Assembly: GCF_004917075.1 (NCBI RefSeq)
Contig: NZ_SSYB01000001.1
Span: 1-64,000 of the forward strand
DNA length: 64,000 nt
Reading direction: 5' to 3'
Origin: Geomonas edaphica
GTDB taxonomy: Bacteria; Desulfobacterota; Desulfuromonadia; Geobacterales; Geobacteraceae
Each line of letters opens with the position of its first letter. The first letter of the stretch is position 1. The notes beneath the pieces were generated by a model. That model worked only from the letters and a program-made list of their open reading frames with translations. It made no database searches and had not been told where the DNA came from. Of the stretch, positions 16,944 through 23,730 are shown piece by piece. Made by a program: the position numbers and the translations under genes.

Positions 16944-19268
16944 TCAGATCCTTGGGGTGCGGCCTTTCGTTTTCTGGCCCCCGTCTGCCCCTTCGGTTCC
17001 ACTGCGCCCCCTATTTCGTGTAATTGAACCATTTGCTGACACGGTGACGGTTTCCCCTATGTGCACGCGCTTGAGCCGCAAGGCGTTTTCGGGGGCGACG
17101 GGCAGAACCATTATCTCCTCGTTCCTTTTGAGAAGCACCAGGAGCTCTCCTTCCACCTTGCACATCCCCGCGAAGACGGCGGAGCCTCTGTCTGCTGGGT
17201 CGTAGCGGTGGTGTTTCGGTACGTCTGAGGCTTTCAGCCGAATGGTCTCGCGTTCGGCAATGTATTTCTCAGCGGCGGCCTGGCCTGCTGTCATCTCTCC
17301 TTGTCTAGAAATACCCCTTTGCACGCGGTAATCCGGTTTGGCTCCTTGCCGCTCCAAACGATCAGGGACATCATGCGGCCGTAGCACCTGACCCCTGTCG
17401 GCCAACTGAAGCACACCGAGTTCTGACAGTTCTCGCAGACGGTTCTGGCCTTGGGGCGGCGGTTTCCGTCCAATGCCTTCGACCTTGGGCTTGCCGTAGC
17501 GGGCTGCGTGTCCACTTGCTTTCTCCACAAGGATTCCGGACTCCAGCAACTCCTGGCGGTGGCGCTCCAATCCGGCATCGTCAAAGGTGATGGGCAATCT
17601 GCCGACGGCCGCCACCCGGACGACCTGTTCCTTGAAGGCTTCGGTACCGTTGACTGCGATGCAACTGCCATACTTTTCCGAAGCCAAGAGTAGGGCGTCC
17701 TGCAGCCCCTCTATTGTGTACCCCCTCGAAATTTGAAGCCTGTCCCCGTCATCGCGTACCACGGTCGAGCCGACGTGATAGATGACCGTTCCTTTTTTGG
17801 TGATGCCGTCCCGTTCTGCCACTGTCGGTGCATTCTTCCGGCCACCCTTGCCGGTTACGGTGTTTCCTTTCAGGCCGGTTGCCGCATCGCGGGCCCGCAA
17901 AGCGGCTAGGGCCTCCGGGTCCCCCTCGACGGCCTTCGCCCTCAACCAGTCGGCCCATGAACGCCATGGGGATCTGCCATCGACGGCCAAGCGCTCGGCT
18001 GTGCATTGCTTTTTGATCCTTCGGATTTCCTCTCGCAATGTGTTGTTGATCACGCCATAGAGGACTCGTTTAATCGCTCCGTTCGCTTTCACCGCCTTGA
18101 TATTATCCCGCTTTAGCTTTGCTATTCGTTTGGCCGAGTCGACCAGGTACTCTTTGCGCTTCGCTATTTTGGTCTTTTCGGCCGCCCGCGCTGTCGCGGC
18201 TACTTGTTGGTCGTCGCGAAACTTCGCGTACAGCTTGGCGGTATCCAGCCGTGAATGCATCGGCTGCGCTTGGTAATGCCTGCCGCTTGTTTTTACGGCT
18301 TCCAGATGTGAGAGGTTCTGCAGGAAGTTTTGTCTAAGTGGCGGGGGCATAGCGCCTATTTTGTCGGTCGGCGGGGATAGCACCAGGCGCAGTTTCGCTG
18401 CATGTACGACGGCGGCGGCCAGGTCATCGGCCACCCCAGGCCTTTTCCCACCGGCTTGTTTAGTCAGACGTGCCTGCATGACCCGTATGGCATCCACCTC
18501 GTCGAGCGGCTCAAAAGCCCCCAGTCGTTTCTCCAGCTTGCTTTTCGACAGTTCCCTTGAAACCGAACTGGCCTTGACGCCAAGGCTGTCACCGTCCGTG
18601 ATGACGAGACCGTTGCCTCTTCCCTCAATTTTCAACCCGCTGTTGGCCAGCAGGGCGTGCAACTCGGCCCAACTTGTGGCTAGAAGCATCTCTTCGACAC
18701 ACTCGCGCTGGATCCACCCCAACAGGCTTTGCACTCCGGCATGGTGCTCCATGTCAGCAGCACGGTTCTCGCTTCCACTCCTCAACACCTGGTGGTTGTC
18801 TGGTTGGAGACCGTATTGCTGTTCGAGTTTTTGGCAGAGTTTCCCCAGGGTTGTGTGATCATAGTAAGGATCGTGAATGGTGTGGCGTGTCGGGTGAATC
18901 TTGTTAATCGCGATGTGAAAGTGCAGATTGTCCGTGTCGTTGTGGACCACACAGACCCGCTGATGCTCGCTGTAACCTAACTCGTTGCAGATCCTCTCCT
19001 CGATCGCTTTCAAAGTGGCGTCAACCGGTTCCTCCCCTGCACGAAAACTAACTATCAAGTGATAGGTTTTGTCTGATACCGCACGTGTATTGCGAGCCTG
19101 GGTGTTGAGGACTTCGAGGATGGCGACCTGCCACTCTTCAGATTGACAGTTGCTGACTGCCACAGAGCCGAGACGGTGATGCTTTCCTTGTCTATCGGTT
19201 AGATACTTCACCAAACCACCGTAATCGCTCCTGCCCACGGACCTCATTGGTACCTTCTTGGCGATCAT
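16944..19268 (-). CDS. traI: TraI-type relaxase (MOBP, RP4-like)
   Basis: The 774-residue protein begins MIAKKVPMRSVGRSDYGGLV and closely follows RP4 TraI, as I remember it, through its N-terminal third. It has the catalytic Tyr region near the start, KTYHLIVSFRAGE (motif II) and the histidine motif HFHIAINKIHPTRH (motif III). It should nick oriT at 19830/19831, stay covalently attached to the 5' end and initiate transfer. The C-terminal half is long and basic and differs from RP4, with no helicase or primase motifs recognised. It is downstream of traJ in the same transcript, as in RP4. Confidence 0.93.
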   Translation of the reverse strand: MIAKKVPMRSVGRSDYGGLVKYLTDRQGKHHRLGSVAVSNCQSEEWQVAILEVLNTQARNTRAVSDKTYHLIVSFRAGEEPVDATLKAIEERICNELGYSEHQRVCVVHNDTDNLHFHIAINKIHPTRHTIHDPYYDHTTLGKLCQKLEQQYGLQPDNHQVLRSGSENRAADMEHHAGVQSLLGWIQRECVEEMLLATSWAELHALLANSGLKIEGRGNGLVITDGDSLGVKASSVSRELSKSKLEKRLGAFEPLDEVDAIRVMQARLTKQAGGKRPGVADDLAAAVVHAAKLRLVLSPPTDKIGAMPPPLRQNFLQNLSHLEAVKTSGRHYQAQPMHSRLDTAKLYAKFRDDQQVAATARAAEKTKIAKRKEYLVDSAKRIAKLKRDNIKAVKANGAIKRVLYGVINNTLREEIRRIKKQCTAERLAVDGRSPWRSWADWLRAKAVEGDPEALAALRARDAATGLKGNTVTGKGGRKNAPTVAERDGITKKGTVIYHVGSTVVRDDGDRLQISRGYTIEGLQDALLLASEKYGSCIAVNGTEAFKEQVVRVAAVGRLPITFDDAGLERHRQELLESGILVEKASGHAARYGKPKVEGIGRKPPPQGQNRLRELSELGVLQLADRGQVLRPHDVPDRLERQGAKPDYRVQRGISRQGEMTAGQAAAEKYIAERETIRLKASDVPKHHRYDPADRGSAVFAGMCKVEGELLVLLKRNEEIMVLPVAPENALRLKRVHIGETVTVSANGSITRNRGRSGTEGADGGQKTKGRTPRI

Positions 19269-19316
19269 GCCACGGCCTCCAGGAACGCAGGTTTTTTAGC
19301 GGCTAAAAGTTGAGGT

Positions 19317-19679
19317 TCACCGCAAGGCCTTTGGTATAACCACGGTGCGCATGATTTCCTGCATCTTGTCCTGTGTGTTCTCGATTTTAGAAAGGAGGGC
19401 GAGAATGAGTCTCTCGTCGTACTGCGCCGTGTGCGGGGCGTCGGTAAGCCATAGCTTTAGGAGGCCGCCCAGGCGGCCGAGGTCTCCGTTGATACGTGCT
19501 AACTCGTCAACTCGGTCACGGTCCAGGATGTTATGCACCTGGTACCCCAATCCCACGTTCCGCAGATAGGCGGCGACAGGTAGGCCGGTGGTCGCCGCCA
19601 ACTTCTCGATAGCGGCTTTCTCGTCCGGTCGCACCGGGACGTGCAGTTGTTGCGCACGGGGTGTGTTCTTTTCAGCCAT
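19317..19679 (-). CDS. traJ: TraJ-type relaxosome accessory protein
   Basis: The 120-residue product has an N-terminal ribbon-helix-helix (QLHVPVRPDEKAAIEKLAAT) and the segment ARINGDLGRLGGLLKLWLTD, which I recognise from RP4 TraJ. TraJ binds oriT and recruits TraI to the nick site. The start is ATG 19679 (AAGAGG upstream) rather than the longer frame start at 19763, which would run into oriT. It lies between oriT and traI, the RP4 order. Confidence 0.92.
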   Translation of the reverse strand: MAEKNTPRAQQLHVPVRPDEKAAIEKLAATTGLPVAAYLRNVGLGYQVHNILDRDRVDELARINGDLGRLGGLLKLWLTDAPHTAQYDERLILALLSKIENTQDKMQEIMRTVVIPKALR

Positions 19680-19740
19680 GATGGCCTCTTTGAGGAGTAC
19701 GGCTTCAAGGTGGGCGACGGCGTCAGCCGTCCAGCCTCGC

Positions 19741-19840
19741 AGAGCAGGATACCCGTTGAGCACGAAGTGCGAATAAGGGGAAGTGAAGATAGTTAACCGG
19801 CTTGCCGGTTAACTAACTTCACATATCCTGCCCCGCTCCG
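19741..19840 (+). other. oriT: RP4/IncP-type oriT with nic site
   Basis: The region carries an inverted repeat: GTGAAG...CTTCAC at 19783-19822, with AGTTAACCGGC/GCCGGTTAACT inside. ATATCCTG|C follows, placing the nick between 19830 and 19831 on the plus strand. The flanking GCAGAGCAGGATACCCGTTG and GTGCGAATAAGGGG match, from memory, the familiar RP4 oriT sequence almost base for base. The hairpin sequence between the GTGAAG arms differs from RP4. Confidence 0.93.
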
Positions 19841-19970
19841 GACAGCGATTATTCCGATACGGTTTTTAGACCATCACAATTTTACCGCAACGTTACATGG
19901 AATTAGTGGTATTGAATTAAATTATGCAAAAATTATGAAAGATCAGCGATAGAATTTCGATGCCGGGTTA

Positions 19971-20046
19971 AAGTAGCGGTACGTAGCGGTAACGTAGCAG
20001 TGGCGTAGCGGTAGCGTGGCTGTTACAAAGGCGACAGCGTAGCGAT
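19971..20046 (+). repeat. Iteron-like GTAGCGGT array between oriT and traK
   Basis: Near-copies of CGTAGCGGT start at about 19972, 19982, 19993, 20004 and 20038; the first four are spaced 10-11 bp, about one helical turn. In RP4 the TraK-binding region lies in the same place, so a TraK site is the likely role. An iteron-type replication origin is the alternative, but no Rep gene is present. Confidence 0.55.
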
Positions 20047-20091
20047 TAAAGAGCTGTAAATTCCGATGGGCAAAATGGGGTGGGCAGACAG

Positions 20092-20472
20092 ATGAAAACT
20101 CTTTCTGAACGTATAGCGGCCAGGTGTGTCGATAAAAAGCCGATTCTCTCCAATAAAAAACAGAACCGAGCCGTTTTCCTGACTTTGCGTCCCGACATCA
20201 TACAGGCGCTCAACGACGGGTGGCCGGTCAGGGCAATATGGGAAACCCTGCATGAGGAGGGAAAGGTGGCTTTCGGTTATTCCGCATTCTGCGGTTACAC
20301 GAACCGCCTGATCCTGGCTCCGTCCAGCCGCCATCAGAAGCAGCCTACCAATGAGCTTTCCGAGACACACAAAACGGCAAACACTGGAAAGAACGCACCG
20401 GAAACAAAAGACACCCCCCAAATAAGCGGGTTCACCTACAACCCTTCGCCCAAGAAGGAGGACTTGTTCTGA
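20092..20472 (+). CDS. traK: TraK-type oriT-binding protein
   Basis: The 126-residue basic protein contains NRAVFLTLRPDIIQALNDGW, then VRAIWETLHEEGKVAFGYSA. It ends GFTYNPSPKKEDLF, the pattern of RP4 TraK (helical DNA-binding core, proline-rich linker, FxxNP tail). TraK binds and bends oriT to help form the relaxosome. It is transcribed divergently from traJ across oriT, exactly as in RP4. The start is ATG 20092; a GTG at 20080 in the same frame is possible. Confidence 0.85.
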   Translation: MKTLSERIAARCVDKKPILSNKKQNRAVFLTLRPDIIQALNDGWPVRAIWETLHEEGKVAFGYSAFCGYTNRLILAPSSRHQKQPTNELSETHKTANTGKNAPETKDTPQISGFTYNPSPKKEDLF

Positions 20473-20540
20473 TGGGCAAGTCCATGCTGTGCTGCAGGCA
20501 AGGAATATATGGCGTTCGTTTACCAGGGAGGAGGTCTCGC

Positions 20541-20807
20541 GTGGAGAGCGACAAATTGATCAGGCGCAGACAGTTGTTGGAGCTGATCGGGATGAGCCAT
20601 ACGACGCAGTGGAGACTGGAGAGGGCGGGGCGGTTTCCGGCGCGGGTAAGGATAGGAACAGGATCGGTCGGGTGGCACTTGGCGGAGGTTGAGGAGTGGG
20701 TCAGGGAGCGGGAGAGAAAGAGGGAGCAGGAGGCCGCCCGGGAGGGTAGGGGAGGTGTGACGCTGGAGGCGGGCGTTACCGTCGACGGCTTCCGTGGGAA
20801 GAGATGA
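20541..20807 (+). CDS. AlpA-like helix-turn-helix regulator
   Basis: The 88-residue protein has LIRRRQLLELIGMSHTTQWR then LERAGRFPARVRIGTGSVGW, the AlpA/MerR-like fold in which the WHLAEVEEWV helix closes the domain. The tail is highly charged (RERERKREQEAAREGRGG). The start is GTG 20541 with GGGAGGAGG upstream; a longer frame from 20472 overlaps traK and is less likely. AlpA-family proteins often activate integrase or excision genes of integrated elements, so it may control excision here. Confidence 0.8.
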   Translation: MESDKLIRRRQLLELIGMSHTTQWRLERAGRFPARVRIGTGSVGWHLAEVEEWVRERERKREQEAAREGRGGVTLEAGVTVDGFRGKR

Positions 20808-20894
20808 CCTGACCAAGCCCCCCCTTGCTTCGCAATATTTTTTCCTATAAGGTGTACCACCTCTCGTTGTACCATCTCTCTGTCGCCCTCTCAT

Positions 20895-20917
20895 AAAGTT
20901 GTGTTGAACACAACTTT
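20895..20917. promoter_or_regulatory. 23-bp palindromic operator of the second TA pair
   Basis: AAAGTTGTGTT and AACACAACTTT flank a single G, making a perfect 11-1-11 palindrome 32 bp before the toxin start. It is the likely binding site of the MqsA-type antitoxin. Confidence 0.7.
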
Positions 20918-20949
20918 TGTTTTGAACCCAACCCCTAAAGGTGTATAGT

Positions 20950-21237
20950 ATGCTTAACGAACCGTTGAAGCGAACCGAGACGAAGAAACTGATCCGGTCC
21001 ATCTTGAAAGACGGGGATGTCTCCTTTGCTCAACCCCACGCGCTGGAGCGGCTGGAAAAGCACGGCATGTCCACCCTGGATTGCCTGAATGTACTGCGCG
21101 GCGGGACCATCGAGGAGGCGGAGTACGAAAACGGGGAGTGGCGCTACCGGGTGCACACCGGGAAGATGACGGTGGTGGTCCGGTTCGAGGACGAGACGGA
21201 ATTGATGATCGTAACCGCATGGAGGATGCTGAAATGA
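20950..21237 (+). CDS. DUF4258-type putative toxin
   Basis: The 95-residue product (HALERLEKHGMSTLDCLNVL, YENGEWRYRVHTGKMTVVV and FEDETELMIVTAWRM) has the small alpha/beta pattern of DUF4258, which is often the toxin partner of MqsA-like antitoxins. It is distinct from MqsR itself by its visible motifs. The start is ATG 20950 with AAAGG eight bases upstream. Its stop overlaps the antitoxin start (ATGA). It probably acts as a ribonuclease-fold toxin, an inference from family context. Confidence 0.8.
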   Translation: MLNEPLKRTETKKLIRSILKDGDVSFAQPHALERLEKHGMSTLDCLNVLRGGTIEEAEYENGEWRYRVHTGKMTVVVRFEDETELMIVTAWRMLK

Positions 21238-21731
21238 GATGCCCGGTTTGCGAGCGAGCCGAGTTGGTGGAAAAGGTGCAGAACTACCACTACCGCGAAT
21301 GCGGCCTCGGTAACGTGGTTCTTACAGGGATCACGGTGAGGAGTTGCCCGGAGTGCGGTGCGCTGGTGCCTAAGATACCCAGGATGGAGGCCCTGCACGA
21401 CTGCATCGCCCATGCCCTGGTGAAGAAGGAAGAACGGCTCACTCCGGAAGAGATCGTATTCCTAAGGAAGTCCCTCGGTTGGTCTGGTGCCGATTTCGCC
21501 GACAACCTGCACTGCGACAAGTCGCAGGTCTCCAAGTGGGAGAACGGGCGGGTGCCGATGAGCAAACAGAACGAGTTGCTCTTCCGCGAGATCGTCGCGC
21601 GCGGCAAGAAGATCGACGACTACAAAAGGACCGACGCGGCACGCAAGGAAGCGGGCAAGGTTGGCTCCCTCTTCGTCAGTATGGACGACAGTAAACGCCA
21701 GTGGACCGACGAGTGGAGGGAAGCGGCGTAG
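21234..21731 (+). CDS. MqsA-type antitoxin (zinc finger plus XRE domain)
   Basis: The 165-residue protein starts with a CPVC...CPEC zinc-binding domain (residues about 3-45, including a GITVRSCPECG hallmark). A helix-turn-helix follows at about 75-130 (LTPEEIVFLRKSLGWSGADF and DKSQVSKWENGRVPMS). The long tail of about 35 residues (KKIDDYKRTDAARKEAGKVG onwards) goes beyond the usual MqsA. It should bind the toxin through the zinc domain and DNA through the XRE domain, repressing from the palindrome at 20895-20917. Confidence 0.87.
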   Translation: MRCPVCERAELVEKVQNYHYRECGLGNVVLTGITVRSCPECGALVPKIPRMEALHDCIAHALVKKEERLTPEEIVFLRKSLGWSGADFADNLHCDKSQVSKWENGRVPMSKQNELLFREIVARGKKIDDYKRTDAARKEAGKVGSLFVSMDDSKRQWTDEWREAA

Positions 21732-21760
21732 CGGTACCAGAAAGTGAAGGCATCAGGCGC

Positions 21761-21802
21761 AAAAAGACCCGGCCACTTTGAAGTGGTGCCGGGTCTTTTT
21801 TT
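21761..21802. terminator. Bidirectional terminator after the second TA pair
   Basis: AAAAAGACCCGGC and GCCGGGTCTTTTT flank an inner ACTT/AAGT stem, followed by TTTTT. It ends the traK-to-antitoxin transcription unit. Confidence 0.8.
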
Positions 21803-21819
21803 ACGGCATATGGTCCGGT

Positions 21820-21985
21820 TATTACGGCACCTATTACGGCATGACAAGGATGCCGTGTCGTCCACTGATGCCTCGATGGAGGGGGGGCGTGCCGGTTCCC
21901 GCCTCGCCACGGGGCGGCCGAGGGGTTGCAAAGTTATTGCAGCGATGGTTGGCTGAAAATTTATTACAGCGATTATTACAGCGAT
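21820..21985. promoter_or_regulatory. Right-end integrase arm-type sites (proposed)
   Basis: TTACAGCGAT occurs at 21964-21973 and 21976-21985, with a TTGCAGCGAT variant at 21937-21946. The same decamer pair lies at 10912-10932 near attL. A second set, TATTACGGCA, is repeated around 21826-21845. Together they look like integrase or excisionase arm sites at the right end. Confidence 0.6.
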
Positions 21986-22022
21986 AAAAAAAAGGGCTTA
22001 CGACCTGAAATCGTAAGCCCTT
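21986..22022 (-). terminator. Element-supplied terminator for tRNA-Cys
   Basis: AAGGGCTTACGA (21992-22003) pairs with TCGTAAGCCCTT (22011-22022), and a run of eight T residues follows on the minus strand. It lies eight bases past the tRNA-Cys 3' end but inside the integrated element. Confidence 0.8.
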
Positions 22023-22029
22023 GTTTTTA

Positions 22030-22076
22030 TTGGAGGCGGCAATCGGATTTGAACCGATGAATGAAGGATTTGCAGT
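22030..22076. repeat. attR: 47-bp direct repeat inside intact tRNA-Cys
   Basis: It is identical to 10724-10770. Here it forms the 3' two-thirds of the complete tRNA gene, so insertion leaves tRNA-Cys functional. Confidence 0.93.
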
Positions 22077-22105
22077 CCTTTGCCTTACCACTTGGCCATG
22101 CCGCC
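22031..22105 (-). tRNA. tRNA-Cys (GCA)
   Basis: The minus strand reads GGCGGCATGG...CTGCAAA...TGCCGCCTCCA. It shows a seven-base acceptor stem, the anticodon GCA in GGACTGCAAATCC, a GGTTCAAATCC T-arm and an encoded CCA. It is the integration target of the element and lies downstream of pgsA. Confidence 0.96.
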
Positions 22106-22165
22106 TTGTGCATCGAAGGAACCCGTATATAACCCGATTCACTTCTCGGTGTCAATGGGAAATTT

Positions 22166-22756
22166 TTATTTGACGATGACCCGAACGAATTTGTAAAGGT
22201 AATCCACGCCGCTCCAGATGGTTATCACGGTCGCGATCCAGAGATAGAACATGCCGACGTTGTGCATGTTCACAACGAGCAGCGGATGATCGATACCGAA
22301 GAACCAGTGGTAGTCGTAGTGCAGCAAGAGTCCGATTATGGCGACCAGTTGGAAGATGGTCTTGAACTTACCGAGGTTGCTGGCGGCGATCACGATCCCC
22401 TCGGTGGATGCTATGCCGCGCAGCCCCGTGATGATCATCTCGCGCCCGAGGATCACGAGCACCATCCACGCGGGAACCCGGTCGAAGGGAAGGATCATGA
22501 TGAGCGCGGCCATGACGATCAGCTTGTCGGCGATCGGGTCGAGGAACTTTCCGAACACGGTGACGATCTGCATCTTCCTGGCGAGGTAGCCATCCAGCCA
22601 GTCGGTCACCGAGGCGGCGGCGAAGAGGGCCGCGGCCCAGAAGCCGCTTTCCCGCTCGGGCGAAAGCAGCAGGACGCACAGAAGCGGAATGGCCGCGATG
22701 CGCACCATGGTGAGGATGTTCGGGAGGTTCATGATCTGGGCTGGGGTAGAGGGCAT
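22166..22756 (-). CDS. pgsA: CDP-diacylglycerol-glycerol-3-phosphate 3-phosphatidyltransferase
   Basis: The 196-residue integral membrane enzyme makes phosphatidylglycerophosphate, the first committed step to phosphatidylglycerol. The CDP-alcohol phosphatidyltransferase signature DWLDGYLARK...GKFLDPIADK (DG(x)2AR(x)8G(x)3D(x)3D) is intact. Several hydrophobic helices are evident. The start at 22756 has AAAGG ten bases upstream; the internal ATG at 22732 (MNLPNILTMVRI) is where many homologues begin but lacks a site. It is 18 bp downstream of the lytic transglycosylase gene, likely in one transcript with it. Confidence 0.93.
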   Translation of the reverse strand: MPSTPAQIMNLPNILTMVRIAAIPLLCVLLLSPERESGFWAAALFAAASVTDWLDGYLARKMQIVTVFGKFLDPIADKLIVMAALIMILPFDRVPAWMVLVILGREMIITGLRGIASTEGIVIAASNLGKFKTIFQLVAIIGLLLHYDYHWFFGIDHPLLVVNMHNVGMFYLWIATVITIWSGVDYLYKFVRVIVK

Positions 22757-22774
22757 GCGGTGTCTGCCTTTGCG

Positions 22775-23389
22775 CTATCGGTAGTTGTTGCGGTAACTGA
22801 GTACCTTGGCCACGTAGGTCTGGGTCTCGGGATAGGGGGGGATGCCGCCGTACTTCGCCACGTTGTTGAGGCCGCAGTTGTAGGCGGCGACGGCTAGCGA
22901 TTCGTTCCCCTTGAAGGTGTCCAGAAGGAACCTGAGATAGCGCACCCCGCCGCGGATGTTGTCCTGGGGGTTGAAGGAATCGGCCACCTTGAGCCCCTGG
23001 GCGGTCTTCGGCATGAGCTGCATCAGCCCTTGGGCTCCCTTGGAGGAGACCGCGGTCGGATTGTAGCCGCTCTCGGCGTGGATCACCGCCTTGATGAGCG
23101 AACTGTCTACGCCGTACTCGCGCGAGCAGGAGTTGATGATCGGCTCGAACTCGGCCGGATTCCTTGCGTACCCGGGGAGTTTGAAGGCGGTCCGCAGCTT
23201 CTTGTCCTTCTTGATGTCCCGCATGAAGATCTTGAAGCGCTTGTCGGTGGGAGCGTCGGTGAAGTGGACGGTACCGTCGGGAGCCTCGTACTTGTATATG
23301 TCGGCGCGGACCGGCGTCGATAGGGTGAGCGACAGGGCTGCCGTCATCATGGCGGCCGTCACTGCAATTCGGTGTGACAAATGGAGCAT
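22775..23389 (-). CDS. Lytic transglycosylase (SLT domain) with N-terminal DUF4124
   Basis: The 204-residue protein has a signal peptide (residues 1-28, VTAAMMTAALSLTLSTPVRA). A DUF4124-like segment follows (DIYKYEAPDGTVHFTDAPTD), then a Slt/goose-lysozyme domain at about 85-200. The catalytic Glu is in KAVIHAESGYNP, and SSKGAQGLMQLMPKTAQ and AVAAYNCGL are present. It should cleave peptidoglycan glycan strands in the periplasm, forming 1,6-anhydro ends. It is the first gene of the minus-strand pair with pgsA. Confidence 0.92.
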   Translation of the reverse strand: MLHLSHRIAVTAAMMTAALSLTLSTPVRADIYKYEAPDGTVHFTDAPTDKRFKIFMRDIKKDKKLRTAFKLPGYARNPAEFEPIINSCSREYGVDSSLIKAVIHAESGYNPTAVSSKGAQGLMQLMPKTAQGLKVADSFNPQDNIRGGVRYLRFLLDTFKGNESLAVAAYNCGLNNVAKYGGIPPYPETQTYVAKVLSYRNNYR

Positions 23390-23501
23390 GTGCTTCCTTT
23401 TTTAATGGGAAAGAAAATTATGCCACCGAAATATATAGACTAATAAGCATGATAATTCAAGGTCTAATACATCCTTAGAGACGCATAACCTGTCAAAAGT
23501 C

Positions 23502-23730
23502 TTGACAAAAATCTTGGGGGGATCAATAATTTGCGGGTTTTCCAGTACCGGTTCATGCGAAGAACGCAAGGTATCCGCGACGCACCCGAAGCGATCTCCT
23601 TTGAGGGCACAGGCCCAACGTTGCCTCCCAGACCCCCTAAAGCTTTTCCTTTTCGTACTCGCGACTGCTGCACGGCTTCGTTTCATACTTCGGGCCTGAT
23701 GTGGGCCCAATCCAGCTTATGGGGGGAGTA
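23502..23730 (+). promoter_or_regulatory. nadB promoter and about 200-nt leader
   Basis: TTGACA at 23502-23507 and AATAAT at 23525-23530 are 17 bp apart, a good sigma-70 pair. Transcription would start near 23537, leaving a leader of about 195 nt before nadB. The leader has no open frame with a ribosome site and no riboswitch I can name. Confidence 0.6.

Larger units (their letters stand above)
10771..22076. mobile_element. Integrative mobilizable element in tRNA-Cys (about 11.3 kb)
   Basis: Bounds are set by the 47-bp direct repeat of the tRNA-Cys 3' end. Inside lie a tyrosine integrase next to attL, TraI/TraJ/TraK-type mobilization genes around an RP4-like oriT, two toxin-antitoxin pairs, an AlpA-like regulator and AT-rich cargo genes. 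No type IV secretion genes or coupling protein are present, so conjugative transfer would need a helper. The cargo at 13.0-16.0 kb is clearly more AT-rich than the flanking chromosome, which fits recent transfer. Confidence 0.92.

Noticed and set aside
19763-19763. traJ starting at 19763 (148 residues)
   Set aside because: This would extend the gene to the oriT region; ATG 19679 has a ribosome site and matches the N-terminus of the family.
22262-22897. A 211-residue plus-strand frame over pgsA
   Set aside because: Antisense to two clearly recognisable genes (pgsA and the lytic transglycosylase).
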